Positions 6,780 to 13,462 of a stretch of 21,022 nt of DNA are shown here, in pieces. The stretch covers positions 1 to 21,022 of the forward strand of contig JAFYCU010000200.1 of NCBI GenBank assembly GCA_017545095.1. The letters are read 5' to 3'. The notes under the pieces were generated by a model. That model ran no database searches. It had not been told where the DNA came from and worked only from the letters and a program-made list of their open reading frames with translations. A program made the position numbers and the translations under genes. Source of the DNA: Muribaculaceae bacterium. Lineage in GTDB: Bacteria > Bacteroidota > Bacteroidia > Bacteroidales > Muribaculaceae. How positions within the stretch are numbered: position 1 is the stretch's first letter; every line of letters starts with the position of its first letter.

Positions 6780-7964
6780 ATGAAACGGAACATCATCATT
6801 TTCGACGACACCGACCTGCGTCGCCAGTTGCTGCCGCTCACCTACACGCGCCCCACGGCGCTGCTGCGTGTGGGCATCACCACTATCGACGAGAAATGGC
6901 GTGCGATGCTGGGCGATGCCACCTATAGCTACCTGACCGTGCCCTACCTGAAGAAAAAATTCCCGCTTCGTGCGCGTCACAACAATCTGCTGATTGCCGG
7001 GCATGTGGTACCCACCCCCGAGCTTGCCGCCCAAGCCCTGGCCTTGCAACATGGCGAGGCACTGATGACGGGCGAGACGCTGATCGCCTTCAACGGCAGT
7101 GCCAAAGACTTCGACGACCGGCACTACACCCGCGTGGTGTATGCCACCACCCCGCCCCACATCCTACGAAGTCTGCCCGACATCTTCGAGATTAACGGCC
7201 CAGTGCTTGAGGCCGACTTCACCCGCCTCACCGCTGGCCGCCAGTCGCAGCTGCTGTCACCCACCAACGTGGTGGTGGGAGATGGTTCGCGCATCTTTGT
7301 AGAAGAGGGAGCCAGTGTGGAAGGGGCTTTTCTTAACACCACCAAAGGCCCCATCTACATCGGCCGCGACGTGGAGGTGATGGAAGGAGCGTGCATCCGT
7401 GCTCCATTTGCCGCGTGCCAAGATGCCAAGGTGCGCATGGGTGCCAAGGTGTATGGAGCCACCACGCTGGGGCCGCACTGCAAGATTGGCGGCGAGGTAG
7501 AGAACACGGTGATGATTGGCTACAGCAACAAGGCCCACGATGGCTTCATTGGTGATGCGGTCATCGGCGAATGGTGCAACCTGGGTGGCGGCACCACGGC
7601 CAGCAACCTCAAGAACGACTACAGCGAAATCAAGCTCTGGAACTACCCTGCACAGCACTTTGCACGCACGGGGCTGCAATTCTGCGGGTTGATTATGGGC
7701 GACCACAGCAAAACGGGTGTGAACTGCATGATCAACACCGCCACCGTGCTGGGTGTGGGTGTGAACGTGCACGGAGCCGGTTTCCCGCGCAACTTCGTGC
7801 CGTCGTTCCAGGAGGGCAGTGCCTCTGCTGGTTTCAAGAACGTGCCGTTGCCTACGTTCTTCGCCATTGCCGAGCGCGTGATGGCACGACGTGGCATCGC
7901 ACTCACCGAAGCCGACCGGGAAATCTTCACCGCTATCTACAACCTCAGCGACAGGTATAAGTGA
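6780..7964 (+). CDS. Bacteroidetes-type alternative GlmU: sugar nucleotidyltransferase / left-handed beta-helix acyltransferase
   Basis: This 394-residue cytosolic protein resembles the alternative bifunctional GlmU family of Bacteroidetes. That family is assigned to UDP-N-acetylglucosamine synthesis for peptidoglycan and surface polysaccharides (UDP-GlcNAc diphosphorylase plus glucosamine-1-phosphate acetyltransferase). The N-terminal part has the family signature IIIFDDTDLRRQLLPLTYTR then LLRVGITTIDEKW in place of the classic GlmU glycine-rich nucleotide loop. From about residue 160 it runs into hexapeptide repeats of a left-handed beta-helix (VVVGDGSRIFVEEGASVEGA, GPIYIGRDVEV, GAKVYGATTLGPHCKIGGEV). 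Later motifs WCNLGGGTTASNLKND and MGDHSKTGVN match the acetyltransferase half. It has its own promoter. The repeat-filled spacer after it may end its transcript. Confidence 0.85.
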   Translation: MKRNIIIFDDTDLRRQLLPLTYTRPTALLRVGITTIDEKWRAMLGDATYSYLTVPYLKKKFPLRARHNNLLIAGHVVPTPELAAQALALQHGEALMTGETLIAFNGSAKDFDDRHYTRVVYATTPPHILRSLPDIFEINGPVLEADFTRLTAGRQSQLLSPTNVVVGDGSRIFVEEGASVEGAFLNTTKGPIYIGRDVEVMEGACIRAPFAACQDAKVRMGAKVYGATTLGPHCKIGGEVENTVMIGYSNKAHDGFIGDAVIGEWCNLGGGTTASNLKNDYSEIKLWNYPAQHFARTGLQFCGLIMGDHSKTGVNCMINTATVLGVGVNVHGAGFPRNFVPSFQEGSASAGFKNVPLPTFFAIAERVMARRGIALTEADREIFTAIYNLSDRYK

Positions 7965-7966
7965 TG

Positions 7967-8008
7967 CAAGAACCGAGAAACAAGAACCGAGAAACAAGAA
8001 CCGAGAAA
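7967..8008 (+). repeat. Three tandem 14-bp repeats
   Basis: CAAGAACCGAGAAA occurs three times without a break, starting two bases after the GlmU-like stop. The same 13-14 bases recur at the ends of the two 94-bp units that follow, so the whole spacer appears to have grown by slippage or unequal recombination. Confidence 0.9.
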
Positions 8009-8042
8009 CAAGCTAGCTAACGCAAAAAAAGCACAAGCACAG

Positions 8043-8074
8043 TAGAGCCGCACCCCGGTGCGGCTGATGGCCGA
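8043..8074 (+). repeat. REP-like palindromic repeat, copy 2
   Basis: TAGAGCCGCACC-CC-GGTGCGGCT followed by GATGGCCGA forms a 9-bp stem with a 2-base loop. It is one mismatch from the copy at 8-39 and lies in the sense orientation 3' of the GlmU-like gene. Confidence 0.75.
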
Positions 8075-8136
8075 TACAAGAATGGATATAAGAACCGAGA
8101 AACAAGCTAGCTAACGCAAAAAAAGCACAAGCACAG

Positions 8137-8168
8137 TAGAGCCGCACCCCGGTGCGGCTGATGGCCGA
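8137..8168 (+). repeat. REP-like palindromic repeat, copy 3
   Basis: This is identical to the copy at 8043-8074 and was probably produced with it by the 94-bp tandem duplication rather than by separate insertion. Confidence 0.75.
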
Positions 8169-8220
8169 TACAAGAACGGACATAAGAACCGAGAAACAAG
8201 AACCTATAAACATTTAGAGT

Positions 8221-10485
8221 ATGAAAAAGTATCTGATTACAATGTGTGCTGTGGGTGCGGCTGCGCTGGCTGTTGCCGGACTGCCCGATGCCATTCGCAC
8301 ACTGGCCACCAGGCCGCAGGTGAACGAGCCTGTGGTGAAAACCGATGCCTCCCAACGGCACTCGCTGCCCTTGCGCGTACGCCATGCCGCCGGGCAGACC
8401 CTGCAAGCCGCTTTCAGCGTGCAGGGCGCCGTGAGCCAGCAGACCACGTGGAGCGAGAACTTCGACAACGTCAGCACAGGGTGGACGCTCGGCCGCGACC
8501 AGGACGATAACTTCGGCTGGGACCTGGCCAAGTCCACCAGCAAACCCTACAGCGACATCGACCCTGCCGACGTGCAGTCGCTCCACATCGATGGCCCTTA
8601 CCAGACCTATAAACGCGGCATTGCCGCTGCCAGCAGCCCGGCCATCCAGGTGCCCGACAACGGCATGCTGCATGCCCAGGTGTGCTACAGCCAAAACATG
8701 AACGACTATGCCGTGGTGAGCATCAATGTGTCGACCGATGACTTCGCCACTGTAACTGAGTTGTGGAACAGCACGCAGGAAACCGGCACTGGCAGCACGC
8801 GCTGGCACGCCCTGGAGCTGCCCATGACCGAATGGGCCGGACAGCAGGTGAAGCTGCAATTCGTCTATGGTCCCGGCACCAAGGACACCTTTGGCACCGG
8901 CGGCTACATGGCCGAGTATTTCATCGACGGCCTCGAAATCACTGGCGTGTCCGAGGTCAACGGCATCGAGGTCATGACTGGCGAGGTGGTGAACTTCGTT
9001 GATATGTCGGCCGGCGAAGTGGCCTCATGGCAATGGAGCTTCCCCGGCGGCACGCCCGAAAGCTCCACCGAGGCCGCTCCCGCTGTGTACTACACACGCG
9101 ACGGGGCCTACGACGTGACGCTCACCGTCACCGACTCGGAGGGCCACAGCAGCACCATGACCCGCGAGGCATTTGTGACCGTGACCGGCAATGCCCCGGT
9201 GGCCAAGATTATGCCGCCCGCCACCTTCCGCTACGACGACACCCACCTGCCTATGGTGTGTCCGCTCATGCCGGTGCAGTACCGCGATGCCAGCACGGGC
9301 TTCCCCACGCAGTGGAACTGGACGTTTGCCAACTGCACGCCGGCCACCAGCACCGAGGAGTGCCCCTGGGTGAGCTACGACCAGATGCATGAGCAATCGG
9401 TAAGCCTCACCGTGGCCAACGAGCATGGCACCTCGAGCGACGAGATTCGCGTCTCGGCCGAGTATCAGGGCTACATCAGCAACATCCTGCCCGACGACTA
9501 CCCTGTGACCTACGACCTCGATGGCGAGGGCACCTTCCCCGGTTCGAACCGCATGAGAATCAATGCCTATGCCGAGCGTTTCTCGGCACCGTCGTGCCCG
9601 ATGGTGGTTTACGGTGCGCTGGTGTTCTTCGAGAGTGCCCAGGCCGAGGCCATCACCGACCAGATTGCCAACATCGGCGTGCACCTGTGCAAGGTGGACG
9701 AGAACGGCAACCCCGGCGAGAAGATGGACTCCTTCTGGTGGTTTGTCACCGATCTGGCCACCAGCACGAGCACCACACTGCGCGGCACGCTGTTTGAGTT
9801 CACGCCGCAGGTGGTGAACGAGGAGTTCTACATCATGGTCGACGGCATCCCCGAGTGGAACGACTCGTGCAACGTGTCGTTTGCCACGGCCCGCATGCGC
9901 AACCACGACAACACGGCCTACTACCGCATCCGCGACCAGTGGCGTCCCGTGACGGGCTTCTTCGAGCAGGGCAAGGGCACGAGCTACTACATCATGCCGC
10001 TCATCGCCCACTCGCCGCTCACGCTGCTGCCCGTGGGCACCACCGAGATTGAGGTGCCCGCTCAGGCCGGTGTGCTGGAGCAGCAAATCTTCTCGATGTT
10101 CGGCTACGACAATCCTGAGCCGACCGGCAGCGACTGGTGCCGCATCACCAGCACGCCCAACGACCTCACCCTCGACACGCTGCGCATCGCCTACGATGCC
10201 CTTCCCGTCGGCCTCAACGAGCGGCGCACCGAGTTCACCATCACCGACCGCGTGGGAGCCAGCACCTGCACGTTTACCGTTGTGCAAATGGCAGCCAGCA
10301 CGAGACCCAGAGGCGATGTGAATGGTGACGGCAACGTGGACATCGATGATGTGAACATCTTAATCAACATCATCCTCGAGCAAGACAACGCCAACAATTA
10401 CGGCGGCCGAGCCGACATCACAGGCGACAGCTTGACCGACATCGAGGACGTAAACACGCTCATCAACATCATCCTGACGCAGTAA
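8221..10485 (+). CDS. Exported PKD-domain protein with C-terminal dockerin-like pair
   Basis: This 754-residue protein starts with a signal peptide (MKKYLITMCAVGAAALAVAG). Residues about 76-242 form a jelly-roll-like module (WSENFDNVSTGWTLGRD ... YFIDGLEITG) like the lectin/MAM-type sandwich modules of secreted Bacteroidetes proteins. One PKD domain lies at about 245-323 (VNFVDMSAGEVASWQWSFPG, TLTVTDSEG) and a second, weaker one at about 326-412 (VQYRDASTGFPTQWNWTF). Residues about 415-690 are an uncharacterised beta-rich region. The last 60 residues hold two dockerin-like EF-hand loops, GDVNGDGNVDIDDVNILIN and ADITGDSLTDIEDVNTLIN. The second has S/L in place of the usual D-G and may bind calcium poorly. 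No catalytic motif is visible. No promoter is evident in the repeat-filled upstream spacer, so read-through from 6780 is possible. Confidence 0.83.
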   Translation: MKKYLITMCAVGAAALAVAGLPDAIRTLATRPQVNEPVVKTDASQRHSLPLRVRHAAGQTLQAAFSVQGAVSQQTTWSENFDNVSTGWTLGRDQDDNFGWDLAKSTSKPYSDIDPADVQSLHIDGPYQTYKRGIAAASSPAIQVPDNGMLHAQVCYSQNMNDYAVVSINVSTDDFATVTELWNSTQETGTGSTRWHALELPMTEWAGQQVKLQFVYGPGTKDTFGTGGYMAEYFIDGLEITGVSEVNGIEVMTGEVVNFVDMSAGEVASWQWSFPGGTPESSTEAAPAVYYTRDGAYDVTLTVTDSEGHSSTMTREAFVTVTGNAPVAKIMPPATFRYDDTHLPMVCPLMPVQYRDASTGFPTQWNWTFANCTPATSTEECPWVSYDQMHEQSVSLTVANEHGTSSDEIRVSAEYQGYISNILPDDYPVTYDLDGEGTFPGSNRMRINAYAERFSAPSCPMVVYGALVFFESAQAEAITDQIANIGVHLCKVDENGNPGEKMDSFWWFVTDLATSTSTTLRGTLFEFTPQVVNEEFYIMVDGIPEWNDSCNVSFATARMRNHDNTAYYRIRDQWRPVTGFFEQGKGTSYYIMPLIAHSPLTLLPVGTTEIEVPAQAGVLEQQIFSMFGYDNPEPTGSDWCRITSTPNDLTLDTLRIAYDALPVGLNERRTEFTITDRVGASTCTFTVVQMAASTRPRGDVNGDGNVDIDDVNILINIILEQDNANNYGGRADITGDSLTDIEDVNTLINIILTQ

Positions 10486-10492
10486 GACCGAT

Positions 10493-10515
10493 GCCCGGGC
10501 TGCACCAGCCCAGGC
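10493..10515 (+). terminator. Weak hairpin after the PKD/dockerin gene
   Basis: GCCCGGGCTG-CAC-CAGCCCAGGC forms a 10-bp stem with one mismatch, 7 bases past the stop codon. It is followed by AAAAA rather than T, so it may stabilise the 3' end rather than terminate. Confidence 0.35.
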
Positions 10516-10542
10516 AAAAACGAGCGATTGCAAGGCAACTTC

Positions 10543-10586
10543 GGAATGTTCACCTACTGGCGTGTATATCAGTTGGTGGACATTCC
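10543..10586 (+). ncRNA. Long imperfect inverted repeat, candidate structured RNA
   Basis: GGAATGTTCACCTACTG (10543-10559) pairs with CAGTTGGTGGACATTCC (10570-10586) across a 10-base loop. That gives 15 Watson-Crick pairs, one U-G wobble and one U-U mismatch on the plus strand. The wobble would become A-C on the minus strand, favouring plus-strand transcription. It may be the terminator of the upstream gene, followed by TATTTT, or part of a small RNA. Confidence 0.45.
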
Positions 10587-10731
10587 TATTTTCATAATAC
10601 ACGCTTATTATTCAATGATGCAGAAACTACTTTCACTTGTTCACCGCATAGTGAAACACCAAGTGGTGTACATGAAGTGTGCGATACAGTGTGGGATACT
10701 TCGCACACAATGCTGCAAATTGTTGACTGAC

Positions 10732-10765
10732 TTTGCCGAAAAACCATGATTTTTCAGTACTTTTG
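10732..10765 (+). promoter_or_regulatory. Promoter upstream of mtaB
   Basis: TTTG (10732-10735) and TACTTTTG (10758-10765), 22 bases apart, fit the Bacteroidetes consensus with slightly long spacing. The RNA would start near 10771, leaving a leader of about 200 bases before ATG 10970. Confidence 0.5.
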
Positions 10766-10969
10766 CAGGCGAAAAGGAAGTGTGATGAGCATCTAGCTTA
10801 CTTGACTACTCGTTTACTGATACTCAAGTTTCGGAAAATAATGAACAGTTTGGAAATAATGCAAAATCAAAAGAATTGTTCCCTTTCTAACTCAGAGAAG
10901 GGTAACCGCTCAACTTAAAGGGTGAGCTGTCGCAAATCCACTCCGAATCTTAAATACTGATACACCCCT

Positions 10970-12283
10970 ATGACCGACTGCTTGAAATACCATATTGAGA
11001 CCTTGGGCTGCAAGCTCAACTTTTCTGAGACCGCCACCATTGGCAAGCTGCTCAGCGAGAGCGGCATGTCCTGCGCTGGCGAGGGCGATGTGCCCGATGT
11101 GTGCGTGGTGAACACCTGCTCGGTGACCGAACTGGCCGACCGCAAGTGCCGCCAGCACATCCGTGCCCTGGTGAAGCGTTATCCCCAAGCCCTGGTGGTG
11201 GTCACTGGGTGCTACGCCCAGCTGAAGAGTCAGGAGATTGCCGAGCTGCCGGGCGTGGACATCGTGCTGGGCAGCGAGCAGAAGCTCGACATCGTGCAAT
11301 ATGTGCAGCAGTGGCTGACCCATCGACAGCAAGCAGTGGCAGTTACACGCACGCCCGATATCCGCCGCTTCGCGCCATCGTGCGAGCGTGGCGACCGCAC
11401 ACGCTACTGGCTCAAAGTGCAAGACGGCTGCGACTACTACTGCAGCTACTGCACCATTCCCTTTGCCCGTGGCCGCAGCCGCAGCGGCACCATCGTGCAG
11501 CTTGCCGACCAAGCGCGCCAGGTGGCGGCCGAGGGCGGCAAGGAGATTGTGCTCACCGGCGTGAACATCGGCGACTTTGGCAAGAACACCGGCGAGGCGT
11601 TCCTCGACCTGCTCCGCGCCCTGGATAGTGTCGAGGGCATTGCGCGATACCGCATCTCGAGTCTCGAGCCCGATCTGCTCACAAACGAGGTGATTGACTT
11701 CTGCGCCCATTCACGCGCCTTCATGCCCCATTTCCACATCCCGCTGCAATGCGGCAGCGACGAGGTGCTGCGCCTCATGCGCCGGCACTACACACGCGAC
11801 CTGTTTGCCGACAAGGTGCGCCGTTGCCGCGAAATGATGCCCGACGTGTTCATTGGTGTGGACGTGATGGTGGGCACACGCGGCGAACGGCCGGAGCTGT
11901 TCGACGAGAGCCACGACTTCATCGCCTCGCTCGATGTGCAGCACCTGCACGTGTTTCCCTACAGCGAGCGCCCCGGCACGCTGGCCCTGCGCATCCCCTA
12001 TGTGGTGGATCGCCGCACCAAGCAGGAGCGCGCGGCACGCATGCTCGCCCTGAGCGATGCCAAGCAGCGGGCGTTCATCGGCCGCTACCTCGGCACCGTA
12101 CGCCCCGTGCTGCTCGAGCAAAGCCACGGCAGCAGCACCATGCACGGCTTCACCGACAACTACATCCGCGTGAACGTGGCGCAGCGCCCCGACCTGGTGA
12201 ACCAGGTCGTGCCCATGCGTCTGCTAAACCTTCGCGACGACCTCACCGTGGATGCCGAAGTGGTAGAGCAGCACAGCAAGTAA
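10970..12283 (+). CDS. mtaB: tRNA (N6-threonylcarbamoyladenosine(37)-C2)-methylthiotransferase MtaB
   Basis: This 437-residue radical-SAM enzyme adds a methylthio group to t6A37 of ANN-decoding tRNAs, giving ms2t6A. The N-terminal MTTase domain has the three [4Fe-4S] cysteines Cys14 (TLGCKLN), Cys50 (NTCSVT) and Cys81 (TGCYAQ). The radical-SAM motif CDYYCSYC gives Cys154, Cys158 and Cys161 and leads into TIPFARGRSRS. Later family motifs include LTGVNIGDFG, RISSLEPD, HIPLQCGSDEVLRLMRRHYT and HVFPYSERPGT. The C-terminal part contains the expected TRAM-like tail. TLGCKLN and the LQCGSD/MRRHYT motif favour MtaB over MiaB and RimO. It is preceded by a long leader and not tightly linked to its neighbours. 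Confidence 0.92.
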   Translation: MTDCLKYHIETLGCKLNFSETATIGKLLSESGMSCAGEGDVPDVCVVNTCSVTELADRKCRQHIRALVKRYPQALVVVTGCYAQLKSQEIAELPGVDIVLGSEQKLDIVQYVQQWLTHRQQAVAVTRTPDIRRFAPSCERGDRTRYWLKVQDGCDYYCSYCTIPFARGRSRSGTIVQLADQARQVAAEGGKEIVLTGVNIGDFGKNTGEAFLDLLRALDSVEGIARYRISSLEPDLLTNEVIDFCAHSRAFMPHFHIPLQCGSDEVLRLMRRHYTRDLFADKVRRCREMMPDVFIGVDVMVGTRGERPELFDESHDFIASLDVQHLHVFPYSERPGTLALRIPYVVDRRTKQERAARMLALSDAKQRAFIGRYLGTVRPVLLEQSHGSSTMHGFTDNYIRVNVAQRPDLVNQVVPMRLLNLRDDLTVDAEVVEQHSK

Positions 12284-12415
12284 GACAGTACGGGGTTCAG
12301 ACAATGAATGACAATGAGCGACAACTTGTTTAAAACCATAAACGGAAGGAACTACAAATTAAACCAATCAAACAAATTGTTCTTTTCGACTGGCTTATGA
12401 TTCCCGAATTTTCCG

Positions 12416-12423
12416 TAACTTTG
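12416..12423 (+). promoter_or_regulatory. -7 element for the glycosyltransferase operon
   Basis: TAACTTTG matches the -7 consensus and lies 35 bases before ATG 12458. No good -33 TTG sits at the expected spacing. It marks the likely start of the GT2/GT39/TerB operon transcript. Confidence 0.5.
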
Positions 12424-12457
12424 CAAGTTTAAAGCATAACAACTCACGCAAGTGACT

Positions 12458-13459
12458 ATGAAACAAGTGGCTGTGATTATCCTGAACTGGAACGGTGCTG
12501 GACTGCTGCGGCGTTATCTGCCCAGCGTGGTGGCGCACACGCCGGGCGATGTGGCCGATGTGATTGTGGCCGACAACGGCAGCACCGACGAGAGCATTGC
12601 GGTGCTGCGCGACGAGTTCCCCATGGTGGAAGTGATTGCGCTGGACCAAAACTACGGCTTTGCCGAGGGCTACAACCGTGCCATCGCAAAGATTGTACAT
12701 CCCTACACGGTACTGCTCAACAGCGATGTGCGCACACCCGATGGCTGGCTGGAGCCGTTGGTGGCCTATATGGAGGGTCACCCCGAAGTGGGCGCCGTGC
12801 AGCCCAAGCTGCTTCACGACCGCGACGACGACCGCGAGGAGTTTGAATATGCCGGGGCCGCCGGTGGCTACCTCGACCGCCACGGTTATCCCTACTGCCG
12901 CGGGCGAATCTTCGAAGCCATCGAGGACGACCACGGGCAATACGACCACATCACTCCAAGCATCCTGTGGGGCAGCGGGGCGTGCCTGCTGGTGCGCACC
13001 GACCTTTACCGCAAGGCGGGCTGGCTCGACAAGGCATTTTTCGCCCACATGGAGGAGATTGACCTGTGCTGGCGCATCCACCTCTCGGGCCACGACATCC
13101 GCATGGTGCCTCAGAGCCGCGTCTATCACCTGGGCGGTGCGAGTCTGCCACAGGGCAACCCGCGCAAGACCTACCTGAACTTCCGCAACAACCTGCTGCT
13201 GCTGCACAAAAATCTTCCCAAGCAAGAGGGTCGCCGGCTGCTGTTCGTGCGTCGGCTGATGGACACGCTGGCCTTTGGCATGGCGCTGGCCAAGGGTCAC
13301 TGGGGCGATGCCAGGGCCATCGTCAAGGCCCACATCGACTTCCGCCGTATGCGCCGCCGCTACACCGCGCACCCCCAGCGCAACCTGCTGCAGGAGATGC
13401 CTGAGTGCCGCTGCAACATCGTCACCGACCACTTCCTGCGAGGGCGGAAAACGTTTTGA
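12458..13459 (+). CDS. Family 2 glycosyltransferase
   Basis: This 333-residue GT-A fold enzyme transfers a sugar from a nucleotide donor to a growing surface glycan; the specific sugar cannot be read from sequence. The N-terminal strand VAVIILNWNG, nucleotide-binding VADNGSTD (residues about 37-44), NYGFAEGYN (about 65-73) and the metal-binding LLNSDV (Asp90) are classic GT2 features. Further on, WGSGACLLVRTDLY and FFAHMEEIDLCWR hold the acceptor/catalytic region typical of the rhamnosyltransferase-like (WcaE/RfbF) branch. I prefer ATG 12458 over a GTG two codons upstream. The next gene starts 3 bases after the stop, so the two are co-transcribed. Confidence 0.9.
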   Translation: MKQVAVIILNWNGAGLLRRYLPSVVAHTPGDVADVIVADNGSTDESIAVLRDEFPMVEVIALDQNYGFAEGYNRAIAKIVHPYTVLLNSDVRTPDGWLEPLVAYMEGHPEVGAVQPKLLHDRDDDREEFEYAGAAGGYLDRHGYPYCRGRIFEAIEDDHGQYDHITPSILWGSGACLLVRTDLYRKAGWLDKAFFAHMEEIDLCWRIHLSGHDIRMVPQSRVYHLGGASLPQGNPRKTYLNFRNNLLLLHKNLPKQEGRRLLFVRRLMDTLAFGMALAKGHWGDARAIVKAHIDFRRMRRRYTAHPQRNLLQEMPECRCNIVTDHFLRGRKTF

Positions 13460-13462
13460 ATA

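Larger units (their letters stand above)
8009..8196 (+). repeat. Two tandem 94-bp repeats carrying a REP-like palindrome
   Basis: Units 8009-8102 and 8103-8196 are identical except for two T/C differences (AATGGATATA versus AACGGACATA). Each contains AGCTAGCT, an A-run, and the 32-base palindromic element also found at 8-39, then ends in AAGAACCGAGAAA. The unit length is not a multiple of three and no coding potential is evident. The unit copies fill almost all of the gap before the next gene. Confidence 0.92.
10486..10969. other. Hairpin-rich intergenic region, 484 bases
   Basis: This AT-richer gap precedes mtaB and has no recognisable gene. It carries several inverted repeats between 10493 and 10708, then a promoter at 10732-10765 and a leader of about 200 bases. 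Short frames here (for example one ending at 10749) have no recognisable product and coincide with the inverted repeats. Confidence 0.6.

Noticed and set aside
7967..8196. Possible CRISPR array
   Set aside because: The repeats are directly abutting or carry an identical 94-bp body; there are no unique spacers and no cas genes nearby.
8013..8213. A minus-strand frame through the 94-bp repeats encoding hydrophobic Cys-rich sequence
   Set aside because: It is a translation of the repeat DNA itself. The 94-bp unit is not a multiple of three and there is no promoter or homology.
9538..9557. A GGTTCGAACC string resembling a tRNA T-arm
   Set aside because: It lies inside the PKD/dockerin coding sequence, with no acceptor stem or anticodon arm around it.
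10528..10749. A 73-codon plus-strand frame after the PKD/dockerin gene
   Set aside because: It starts with TTG, has no recognisable similarity, and its bases are accounted for by inverted repeats and the mtaB promoter.
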